Below, piece after piece: positions 32,873-40,615 of a stretch of DNA of 64,000 nt. The first letter of the stretch is position 1; every line of letters starts with the position of its first letter. The translations under genes and the position numbers were made by a program. Source of the DNA: Tepidicella xavieri (lineage in GTDB: Bacteria; Pseudomonadota; Gammaproteobacteria; Burkholderiales; Burkholderiaceae_C). The notes beneath the pieces are model-generated. The model saw only the letters and a list, made by a program, of their open reading frames with translations. It was not told the DNA's origin and did no database searches. The stretch covers positions 77,885-141,884 of the forward strand of contig NZ_SNYL01000001.1 of assembly GCF_004363315.1 (NCBI RefSeq). Reading direction: 5' to 3'.

Positions 32873-34270
32873 ATGGACTTGACCGACAGCCAGCACCTTG
32901 CCGCCGCATTCCGCACATCCGCCGAGACACCGCCGCACGCCGACGCGGCCTGGCTGGACGCGCACTGGATGTCCTACACCGGCAACCGCCAGTTCAAGGC
33001 CGATCCACGCCTGATCACCGCCGCCCGCGGCGCCTACTACACCACCTCAGACGGCCGCCAGGTGTTCGATGGCCTCTCGGGCCTGTGGTGCACGGGGTTG
33101 GGGCATTGCCGCGCTGAAATCGCCCAGGCCGTGGCCCGGCAGGTGGCCACGCTGGATTATTCGCCCGCCTTTCAGTTCGGGCACCCGCTGTCGTTCGAGT
33201 TGGCCAACCGCATCGTCGAGCGCATGCCCAAGGGCTTGACGCATGTGTTCTTCACGGGATCGGGCTCCGAGTCGGCCGACACGTCGCTGAAGATGGCCCG
33301 TGCCTACTGGCGCGCCAAGGGGCAGGCCAGCAAGACGCGCCTCATCGGCCGCGTCAAGGGCTACCATGGCGTGAACTTTGGCGGCATTTCGGTGGGCGGC
33401 ATCGTGGCCAACCGCAAGCTCTACGGCCAAGGCGTGGAGGCCGATCACCTGCCGCACACCCAGCCGCCGAATGGCTCGTTTTTCCGGGGCATGCCGCCCG
33501 CAGAGCCGACCGGTGCCTACCCAGGGGCCGCGCTGGCCGACGAGTTGATCCAGCTCATCAACCTGCACGACGCCTCCAACATCGCGGCGGTGATCGTGGA
33601 GCCGTTTTCCGGTTCGGCCGGGGTGGTGATTCCGCCGCAAGGTTATTTGCAGCGCTTGCGCGAGATCTGCACCCAGCACCACATCCTGCTGATTTTTGAC
33701 GAGGTGATTTCCGGCTTTGGCCGCAGTGGCGCTTGGACTGGGGCCGAAGCCTTCGGCGTGACGCCCGACATCCTCAACTTCGCCAAGCAGGTGACCAACG
33801 GCGTGCAGCCGTTGGGTGGCGTGGTGGCCACGCGCGAGATCTACGACACCTTCATGGCCGCGGGCGGGCCGGACTACATGCTGGAGTTCCCGCATGGCTA
33901 CACCTATTCGGCCCATCCGGTGGCTTGCGCGGCCGGCATCGCCACGCTGGATCTGATGACCCGCGAGCATGCGATCGAGCGGGTGCGCGAGCTGGCCCCC
34001 TATTTCGAGCAGGCGGTGCATGGCCTGCGGGGGGCCAAGCATGTGGGCGACATCCGCAACTTCGGCCTGGCGGCGGGGCTGACCATCCTGCCCGCGCCGG
34101 GTGAACCGGCCAAACGGCCGTTCGAAATCGCGATGGCGATGTACCGCAAGGGGTTTTACGTCCGCTACGGGGGCGACACCATTCAGCTGGCGCCGCCTTT
34201 CATCAGCACCGAGGCCGAGATCGACCGCCTGGTCAGCGCCCTGGGCGACACGTTGCAGGACATCGCCTGA
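32873..34270 (+). CDS. Class III omega-amino acid--pyruvate aminotransferase
   Basis: A 465-aa PLP enzyme that moves an amino group from an omega-amino acid (such as beta-alanine) or an amine to pyruvate. The PLP fold shows FFTGSGSESADTSLKMARAYW and KGYHGVNFGGISVGG. The motif LLIFDEVISGFGRSGAW supplies the ring-binding Asp, and the catalytic Lys lies in LNFAKQVTNGVQPLGGV. ATG at 32873 was chosen because the family N-terminus (LDAHWMSYTGNRQF) follows soon after. It converges with an SDR gene 12 bp downstream. Confidence 0.9.
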   Translation: MDLTDSQHLAAAFRTSAETPPHADAAWLDAHWMSYTGNRQFKADPRLITAARGAYYTTSDGRQVFDGLSGLWCTGLGHCRAEIAQAVARQVATLDYSPAFQFGHPLSFELANRIVERMPKGLTHVFFTGSGSESADTSLKMARAYWRAKGQASKTRLIGRVKGYHGVNFGGISVGGIVANRKLYGQGVEADHLPHTQPPNGSFFRGMPPAEPTGAYPGAALADELIQLINLHDASNIAAVIVEPFSGSAGVVIPPQGYLQRLREICTQHHILLIFDEVISGFGRSGAWTGAEAFGVTPDILNFAKQVTNGVQPLGGVVATREIYDTFMAAGGPDYMLEFPHGYTYSAHPVACAAGIATLDLMTREHAIERVRELAPYFEQAVHGLRGAKHVGDIRNFGLAAGLTILPAPGEPAKRPFEIAMAMYRKGFYVRYGGDTIQLAPPFISTEAEIDRLVSALGDTLQDIA

Positions 34271-34282
34271 CCAGAGGCCGGG

Positions 34283-35035
34283 TCACCCCCGGCCCACGAA
34301 GGGCATTTTCGTGGCCATGACGGTGGCAAACAGCACGTTGGCCGACAACGGCAGGCGGGCCATGGTCATGAAGGTCTGCACCACGGCGTCCATGTCCATG
34401 CGGGCCTCGGGGCGCACGCTGCCGTCGGCCTGCAACACGCCCGCGGCCATTTTTTCCGTCATGTCGCTGGCCACGTTGCCGATGTCGATCTGTCCGACCG
34501 CGATGTCGAAGGCCCGGCCGTCGAGCGCGGCGGCTTTGGTCAGCCCGGTGATGGCGTGCTTGGTGGCGGTGTAGCCGATGCTGCCTGGTCGTGGCGTATG
34601 GGCCGAGATGGACCCATTGTTGATGATGCGGCCGCCCCGGGGCGACTGCTCGCGCATGAGCCTAAAGGCGTGCGACAGGCAGTAAAAGGCGCCGTTGAGG
34701 TTCACGTCCACGCTGCGCCGCCAGTCTTCCAGTGGCATCTCGTCGGGGGTTTTGGCGGGTGTGAACACGCCCGCGTTGTTGAACAGCAGATCGAGCCGGC
34801 CGCAGCGTTCCCGCACCGTGGCGAACACGCGCGCCACCTCGGCCTCTTGGCTCACGTCTGCCGGCACCACGTGGGCGCGGCCCTTGCCGGCGCCCGGGGC
34901 GGCCTGGGCGGTGGCTTGCAGCGCCTCCTGGCGTCGCCCCACCAGAAAGACCTGCCAGCCTTCGGCCAGCAAGGCCAAGGCACAGGCTTTGCCGATGCCG
35001 CTGCCGGCACCCGTCACCATCGCGATTGGGCTCAT
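34283..35035 (-). CDS. Short-chain dehydrogenase/reductase
   Basis: A 250-aa SDR oxidoreductase with the cofactor loop TGAGSGIG (near residues 8-15), the structural NNAG motif, a Ser in NNGSIS and the catalytic YTATK (Tyr and Lys four apart, near residues 157-161). ATG at 35035 has AGGAG five bases upstream. Its substrate is not evident. It lies 73 bp downstream of putA on the same strand and converges with the aminotransferase gene, so an amino-acid or amine-related role is possible but not shown. Confidence 0.88.
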   Translation of the reverse strand: MSPIAMVTGAGSGIGKACALALLAEGWQVFLVGRRQEALQATAQAAPGAGKGRAHVVPADVSQEAEVARVFATVRERCGRLDLLFNNAGVFTPAKTPDEMPLEDWRRSVDVNLNGAFYCLSHAFRLMREQSPRGGRIINNGSISAHTPRPGSIGYTATKHAITGLTKAAALDGRAFDIAVGQIDIGNVASDMTEKMAAGVLQADGSVRPEARMDMDAVVQTFMTMARLPLSANVLFATVMATKMPFVGRG

Positions 35036-35108
35036 CGTCACTCCTGCGTTGAAATGATGCATCCGTGGCGATTGTGGCCCACGCGCGGCCCGGGTGCCTC
35101 GGGCGGCA

Positions 35109-38100
35109 TCAGTTCGCCAGCATCATGAGGCTGGCGTTGCCGCCGGCCGCTGCGGTGTTGGTGCTGACGGACCGTTCGGCCCAGAGGGCTTCGGCCGGCG
35201 GCGTGGTGCCCTCCCCGTCGAGCACGTACACATTGACGATGGGCCCAGGGCGCTGCGCCAACTGCGCCAGCAGCGCGCGCAGTGAGTCGGCAGGGCCGGT
35301 GAACAGCACGGCGTCCAGCGGCTGGGCCAGTGTGTTGGCATCCAATGGGCCGCTGGCCCGCACGGTGCGGCGCGGCTCCAGCCGGTAGACGTTTTGCTCG
35401 CCGGTGGGGCCGGGCAGGGTCACTTCCGTGGGCGGCTGGACGGCGCCTGCGGCACCCACGAAGCGCAGCGCCTGCGCCAGCGCATCGCCCGGGCGCTGGG
35501 CCAGCAAGCGGTACAGATACAGCGGCCCACCCGCCTTGGGACCGGTGCCCGACAAGCCTTCGCCGCCAAAAGGCTGCACGCCCACCACCGCGCCGACCAT
35601 GTTGCGGTTGACGTACTGGTTGCCGGCACGCACGGCATGCAGGATGTGCCCGATGGTTTCGTCGATGCGCGAATGCACGCCCAGCGTGAGGCCGTAGCCG
35701 GTGGCGTTGATTTGCTCGATCACCTGGGGCAGGTCGCGCCGGCGGTAGCGCAGCACGTGCAGCACCGGCCCAAACACTTCGCGTTGCAATTCGCCCAGGT
35801 GGGGAATCTCGATCAGCGTCGGTGTGACGAAGTGCCCGTGCCGGGTGTCGTCGCCTTCGACCCGAGCGGCCTGGAACACCGCGTGGCCGCGCTGGCGCAT
35901 GCGCTCGATGTGGGCCTCGATGCCGGCGCGGGCCTCGGCGTCGATCACCGGGCCGATGTCCACGGCCAATCGTGTGGGCGGCCCCAGCCGCTGTTCGGTC
36001 ATCGCGCCCTTGAGCATGGCGAGCACGCGGTCGTACACGTCGTCTTGCACGCACAGCACGCGCAGGGCGGAACAGCGCTGGCCTGCGCTGTCGAACGCCG
36101 AAGCCACCGCGTCCTGCACCACCTGCTCGGGCAGCGCCGAGGCGTCCACGATCATGGCGTTCTGGCCACCGGTCTCGGCAATCAGCGGGATGGGGTGGCC
36201 GCGTGGCGACAAGCGCTCGGACAGGGTGCGCTGGATGATTCGGGCGACCTCGGTCGAGCCAGTGAACAGCACCCCCTGCACCCGGGCGTCTGCCACCAGG
36301 GTGGCGCCCACGGTTTCACCGGGGCCGGGCAGCAATTGCACGGCCGCCGGCGGAATGCCTGCCTGCCACAGCAGGCGCACCGCCTCGGCGGCGATGAGCG
36401 GCGTCTGCTCGGCAGGCTTGGCCAGCACGGTGTTGCCCGCGGCCAGGGCGGCTGCCACCTGGCCGGTGAAGATGGCCAGCGGGAAGTTCCACGGGCTGAT
36501 GCAAACCACCGGCCCCAGGGGCAGGTGGGTATCGTTGTCGAAATGCTGGCGCACTTGGGCGGCGTAGAAGCGCAGGAAATCGATGGCTTCGCGCACTTCG
36601 GCCACCGCGTTGGCGGCGGTTTTTCCGGCTTCGCGCATCAGCAGGCCCAGCAGGCGCGGCAGTTCGGCCTGCATGGCGTCGGCGGCGCGTTCGAGCGCGG
36701 CGGCACGGTCCGAAGGCGCGGTGGCGGCCCATGCCGGGGCGAAGGTGCTGGCGGCCTGCAGCGCATGCTCGCAGTGCGCCGGGGTGGCGTCGGCGGCCAT
36801 GCCCACCTGGTCCCGCGGGTCCGCGGGGTTGAAGCGGGGCTGCGCGGCCCCCGGCTCTGGGCCCCCGGGGGCCAGCATGGGGCCGGCTTGCCAGGCGTGG
36901 GCGGCCGGGTCGGTCCAGATGTGCAGCAGCTGGGCCAGGGTGTGCTCGTTGGCCAGGTCGATGCCGGCCGAGTTGCGCCGCTGCGCCCCATAGAGCTGGT
37001 GCGGACGCGGAATCGCCGGGTGCGGGCGGCCCAGCTCACCTTCCTGCCGCGCCCATTGCTCCACCCGTTCCACCGGGTCTTGCACCAGCTCGTCGATGGG
37101 GATGTGCGGGTCGGCCATCTGGTGCACGAAAGAGGTGTTGGCCCCGTTTTCGAGCAGGCGGCGCACCAGGTAGGCCAACAGGGTGTCGTGGGTGCCGACG
37201 GGCGCGTAAATCCGGCACGGGCGGCCCAGCCGGTCCGGGCCGACGACTTGCGCGTACAGCGGCTCGCCCATGCCGTGCAGGCACTGGAACTCGTATTGGC
37301 CGCTGTGGTACTGCTGAGGCCCCGCCATCTGCACGATGGCCGCCAGCGTGTGCGCGTTGTGGGTGGCGAACTGGGGGTAGACGGCGTCCGGGGCGGCGAG
37401 CAGGCGGCGTGCGCAGGCGAGGTAGGCCACATCGGTATAGGCCTTGCGGGTGTAGACCGGGTAGTCCTCCAACCCGTCGAGCTGGGCGCGCTTGATCTCG
37501 CTGTCCCAGTACGCGCCTTTGACCAGCCGCACCATCAGCCGGTGGCCGCTGCGGCGAGCCAGATCGATGAGGTAGTCGATCACGCGCGGGCAGCGCTTCT
37601 GGTAAGCCTGCACCACGAAGCCGATGCCGTCGAACCCCGCCAGCTCAGGGGCATGGCACAGGCGCTCCAGCAGATCGAGCGAGAGTTCGAGCCGGTCGGC
37701 TTCCTCCGCGTCGATGTTGAGCCCGATCTGGTAGTGCTTGGCCAGTGTCGCCAGCCGCAGCAGCACGGGGTAGAGCTCGTCCATCACGCGCTGGTATTGG
37801 GCCCGGCTGTAGCGCGGATGCAGCGCCGAGAGCTTGATGGAGATGCCCGGCCCATCGATGACGCCGCGGCCCTGCGCCGCCCGGCCAATGGCGTGGATGG
37901 CGGCCTCGTAGGCTTGGCGGTAGCGTTCGGCGTCTTCGGCGGTGAGGGCGGCTTCGCCCAGCATGTCGTAGGAATAGCGAAAGCCGCGGGCTTCCAACGT
38001 CTGGGCGCGTTCGAGGGCCTGCGCGATCGTCTGCCCCATCACGAACTGCTCGCCCATGAGCCGCATGGCCATGTCCACCCCTTTGCGGATGAGCGGCTCC

Positions 38101-38636
38101 CCGCCCTTGCGCAGCAGGCTGCCCAGGCGGCTTTGCAGGCTTTCCTCGCTGTGGGTGGCCACCAGCTTGCCCGTGAGCAGCAGCCCCCAGGTGGCGGCGT
38201 TGACGAACAAGGAGCGGCTGTTGCCCAGGTGCTGGGACCACTGGCCGCGGCCAATCTTGTCGCGGATGAGAGCGTCGCGCGTGGCCGCGTCGGGGATGCG
38301 CAGCAGCGCTTCGGCCAGACACATGAGCGCCACCCCCTCCTGGGATGACAGGGCGTACTCCTGCAGCAGGCCTTGGACCAGCCCTTGTCGGCCAGCGGCC
38401 GGCGGGTGGTCGCGCAGCGCCTGGGCGAGCTGCCGGGCCAGCACTTGCGTGGCCTGTCGCTCCTCGGGCTTGAGGCGCGCGGCCTCCAGCAGTCCCGGCA
38501 ACAGCGCCGGCTCGCTCTGGCGCCAGGCGGCGGTGATGGCCTGGCGCAGCGCCGGGCGCTGCAACGGGCCTTGAACGAAGTCGGCCAGCGGGTGGGCAGC
38601 AGGCGTCAATGCCTGGGGCGATACGGGAGCGTTCAT
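35109..38636 (-). CDS. putA: Bifunctional proline dehydrogenase / P5C dehydrogenase PutA
   Basis: PutA oxidises proline to P5C (FAD) and P5C to glutamate (NAD) on one 1175-aa chain. The N-terminal half is the proline dehydrogenase barrel (GPGISIKLSALHPRYSRAQY, VRLVKGAYWDSEIK). The second half is an aldehyde dehydrogenase with the Glu in AETGGQNAMIVDASALPE and the catalytic Cys in DSAGQRCSALRVLCV (Cys about residue 855). A C-terminal extension follows. It lacks the ribbon-helix-helix DNA-binding domain of trifunctional PutA, so it cannot repress its own gene that way. A divergent Lrp-type gene is the likely regulator. Confidence 0.95.
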   Translation of the reverse strand: MNAPVSPQALTPAAHPLADFVQGPLQRPALRQAITAAWRQSEPALLPGLLEAARLKPEERQATQVLARQLAQALRDHPPAAGRQGLVQGLLQEYALSSQEGVALMCLAEALLRIPDAATRDALIRDKIGRGQWSQHLGNSRSLFVNAATWGLLLTGKLVATHSEESLQSRLGSLLRKGGEPLIRKGVDMAMRLMGEQFVMGQTIAQALERAQTLEARGFRYSYDMLGEAALTAEDAERYRQAYEAAIHAIGRAAQGRGVIDGPGISIKLSALHPRYSRAQYQRVMDELYPVLLRLATLAKHYQIGLNIDAEEADRLELSLDLLERLCHAPELAGFDGIGFVVQAYQKRCPRVIDYLIDLARRSGHRLMVRLVKGAYWDSEIKRAQLDGLEDYPVYTRKAYTDVAYLACARRLLAAPDAVYPQFATHNAHTLAAIVQMAGPQQYHSGQYEFQCLHGMGEPLYAQVVGPDRLGRPCRIYAPVGTHDTLLAYLVRRLLENGANTSFVHQMADPHIPIDELVQDPVERVEQWARQEGELGRPHPAIPRPHQLYGAQRRNSAGIDLANEHTLAQLLHIWTDPAAHAWQAGPMLAPGGPEPGAAQPRFNPADPRDQVGMAADATPAHCEHALQAASTFAPAWAATAPSDRAAALERAADAMQAELPRLLGLLMREAGKTAANAVAEVREAIDFLRFYAAQVRQHFDNDTHLPLGPVVCISPWNFPLAIFTGQVAAALAAGNTVLAKPAEQTPLIAAEAVRLLWQAGIPPAAVQLLPGPGETVGATLVADARVQGVLFTGSTEVARIIQRTLSERLSPRGHPIPLIAETGGQNAMIVDASALPEQVVQDAVASAFDSAGQRCSALRVLCVQDDVYDRVLAMLKGAMTEQRLGPPTRLAVDIGPVIDAEARAGIEAHIERMRQRGHAVFQAARVEGDDTRHGHFVTPTLIEIPHLGELQREVFGPVLHVLRYRRRDLPQVIEQINATGYGLTLGVHSRIDETIGHILHAVRAGNQYVNRNMVGAVVGVQPFGGEGLSGTGPKAGGPLYLYRLLAQRPGDALAQALRFVGAAGAVQPPTEVTLPGPTGEQNVYRLEPRRTVRASGPLDANTLAQPLDAVLFTGPADSLRALLAQLAQRPGPIVNVYVLDGEGTTPPAEALWAERSVSTNTAAAGGNASLMMLAN

Positions 38637-38658
38637 GGCAGTGTGTGGGCTCGAGAAT

Positions 38659-38677
38659 GAATAATGCGCGTATATTC
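38659..38677. promoter_or_regulatory. Inverted repeat between putA and its Lrp-type regulator
   Basis: GAATAATGCGCGTATATTC has 5-bp arms (GAATA/TATTC) around a nine-base centre, starting 23 bases upstream of the putA ATG. The size and AT-rich arms fit an Lrp-family site overlapping the putA promoter. This is a pattern-level guess. Confidence 0.4.
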
Positions 38678-38738
38678 CTCCGAAAGTCTGCGAATGAATC
38701 ACCAAAATTTGGCGCCTTAATAGTCAATAATTCAGAAT

Positions 38739-39203
38739 ATGGACGACTTGGACCGGATGGATCTGCGCATCCTCGATGTGCTGCAGCGCGACGGGCGTAT
38801 CAGCAACCTCAAATTGGCCGAAACCGTGGCCTTGTCGCCCACGGCGGTGCTGGCGCGCGTGCAGCGCCTGACGCGCGAAGGCTACATCCTGGGCTACGAG
38901 GCACGGCTCAATCCCCGCAAGTTGGGGGCGGGAATGCTGGTGTTCGTCGAGGTGCTGCTGGACCGCACCACCCCCAATGTGTTCGACGAATTCCAGGCGG
39001 CGGTGCAAGTGCGCCCGGAAATCCTGGAATGCCACATGGTGGCCGGCGGGTTCGACTACCTGCTCAAGACCCGCATGGCCGATATGAACGCCTTCCGCCG
39101 CTTCGCGGGCGATGTGCTGTGGCAATTGCCCGGCGTGCGCGAAACCCGCACCTACGCCGTGATGGAGGAGGTCAAAGACTCCGCCCGGCTGCACCTGCTC
39201 TGA
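38739..39203 (+). CDS. Lrp/AsnC family regulator PutR-like
   Basis: A 154-aa Lrp-type regulator with the N-terminal helix-turn-helix (LDRMDLRILDVLQRDGRISN, then LAETVALSPTAVLARVQRL). The RAM domain follows (LGAGMLVFVEVLLDRTTPN, then CHMVAGGFDYLLKTR). It diverges from putA across 102 bp, the arrangement known for PutR/BkdR-type activators that respond to proline. It shares the domain plan of the regulator at 30806 but is clearly a separate paralogue. Confidence 0.9.
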   Translation: MDDLDRMDLRILDVLQRDGRISNLKLAETVALSPTAVLARVQRLTREGYILGYEARLNPRKLGAGMLVFVEVLLDRTTPNVFDEFQAAVQVRPEILECHMVAGGFDYLLKTRMADMNAFRRFAGDVLWQLPGVRETRTYAVMEEVKDSARLHLL

Positions 39204-39228
39204 GGCCGATCAGATGGGTTGGCGGCGG

Positions 39229-39573
39229 TCACAGCGCGGCGGTGGCGACGATCTCCACCCGCCAGGCCGGATTCGCCAGCGCGGCCTGCACGGTGGCCCG
39301 TGGCGGGGTGTGGCCGGCAGGCACCCAGGCATCCCAGGCGCGGTTCATGCCCTCGAAGTCCGCCATGTCGGCGATGAAAATCTGCACCATCAGCAGCTTC
39401 GTCTTGTCGGTGCCGGCGCGCGCCAGCAAGGCATCGATGGCGGCCAACACCTGGCGTGTCTGGCCTTCGATGTCGAGGCTGGCGTCTTCGGGCACCTGGC
39501 CCGCCAGGTACACGGTGCCGTTGTGAATGGCCATCTCCGAGAGGCGGGGGCCGACGTCGAAGCGTTGCATCAT
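39229..39573 (-). CDS. RidA family enamine/imine deaminase
   Basis: RidA-type proteins hydrolyse reactive enamines and imines made by PLP enzymes and amino-acid oxidases. The 114-aa protein has the family pattern MAIHNGTVYLAGQVPED near residue 14, then QTRQVLAAIDALLARAGTDK. The end carries the catalytic-region Arg in PPRATVQAALANPAWRVEI. AAGGA five bases before the first ATG of a tandem ATGATG decides the start. It follows the ornithine cyclodeaminase-like gene by 20 bases, so both probably act on the same cyclic imine. Confidence 0.9.
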   Translation of the reverse strand: MMQRFDVGPRLSEMAIHNGTVYLAGQVPEDASLDIEGQTRQVLAAIDALLARAGTDKTKLLMVQIFIADMADFEGMNRAWDAWVPAGHTPPRATVQAALANPAWRVEIVATAAL

Positions 39574-39593
39574 GGGGTTCCTTTCCAAAGGGT

Positions 39594-40532
39594 TCAGGGG
39601 CAGGGCTTGGCGCCCACCACGCAGCGGGCGGCGGCCAGATCCCAGCCCGCCCAGCCGCAGCTTTTGAAAAACACCGGGCCGCCCCGGCGGGCCTGCGCCC
39701 ATGCCGGGGTGCCCAGCACCACGTCGGCCAGCGTGGGCAGGGCCGCCACATCGATGCCGGCCTGCAGCAGGTCGCCGGCCTCGTGGTCGGCATCGCGGGT
39801 GTCCACCACCAGCGTGCCGCGTTGGGCGAGCCGCTGGCACACGTCGGGTGCCCATTCCACCATCTGCGGGGTGAAGGCGCCGACCGCCGCCACGAAGGCA
39901 TCGTCGCGCGGCGTGCCGCGCAGTGCCACGGCCTGGGCCGAGGTGCAGCTCACCACCAGCGGGCAATGCGCCAAGGCGGCGTCGGCGTCATCCACCCGGC
40001 GGGCATGCAGGCCGCGCGCCCGCGCGTGGGTCACGAGGGCATCGGCGCTGTCGGTGCTGCGCGAGACCACCCACACTTCCCGCAGTCCGAGTCCGTCGGC
40101 GAAGGCGTCCAGATGGGCCCGGCCCTGTACCCCCGCGCCCACGATGAGCAGGGGGCCGTCGGTTCGTGGCGCGAGCTTCTGCGCGGCCAGCAAAGACACC
40201 GCTGCCGTGCGCCGCGCGGTGACGGTGGGGCCATCGACGATGCAGCGCCGCTGGCCAGTGGCGGTGTCGAACACCACGATGTCGCCCTGGATGGTGGGCA
40301 ACTGGCGTGCCGCGTTGTCGGCCACGAAGGTGATGAGCTTGGTGATGGTCACCGTGGGGCTGACGGCGGGCATGACGAACAGACTGCCGCCCCCAGGCAA
40401 GGGTTGCACCAGCCGCGGCGGCACGGTCACGCCGGGGTCGCGCAGCACGGCTTCGATGGCCTGCGCCAGGGCTGGGTAGGGCAAGGCGCGGGCGGTGTCG
40501 GCGGGGCTGAGCAGCAGGGGCGTGTCGGGCAT
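39594..40532 (-). CDS. Ornithine cyclodeaminase/mu-crystallin family, likely Pyr2C reductase
   Basis: This 312-aa NAD(P)H-binding protein has the family layout VDGPTVTARRTAAVSLLAAQKL followed by the Rossmann motif LLIVGAGVQGRAHLDAFADG (near residue 121). Members are either ornithine cyclodeaminases or delta-1-pyrroline-2-carboxylate reductases (LhpI). Placement beside RidA and near putA favours reduction of pyrroline-2-carboxylate to L-proline, which PutA would then oxidise. ATG at 40532 (MPDTPLLLSP) gives the family start. The exact substrate is inferred. Confidence 0.82.
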   Translation of the reverse strand: MPDTPLLLSPADTARALPYPALAQAIEAVLRDPGVTVPPRLVQPLPGGGSLFVMPAVSPTVTITKLITFVADNAARQLPTIQGDIVVFDTATGQRRCIVDGPTVTARRTAAVSLLAAQKLAPRTDGPLLIVGAGVQGRAHLDAFADGLGLREVWVVSRSTDSADALVTHARARGLHARRVDDADAALAHCPLVVSCTSAQAVALRGTPRDDAFVAAVGAFTPQMVEWAPDVCQRLAQRGTLVVDTRDADHEAGDLLQAGIDVAALPTLADVVLGTPAWAQARRGGPVFFKSCGWAGWDLAAARCVVGAKPCP

Positions 40533-40615
40533 GCAACGGGGCCGGCGCAGGAAAGCCGGCAGACAGGTGAGACAGGGCACAATGGTAATACCCCCGTCGT
40601 TGGAGCGCTTGCCGC

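Noticed and set aside
35394-38348. A 984-codon open frame antisense to putA.
   Set aside because: Same reason: biased composition, no recognisable domain, and putA on the other strand is complete with both catalytic sites.
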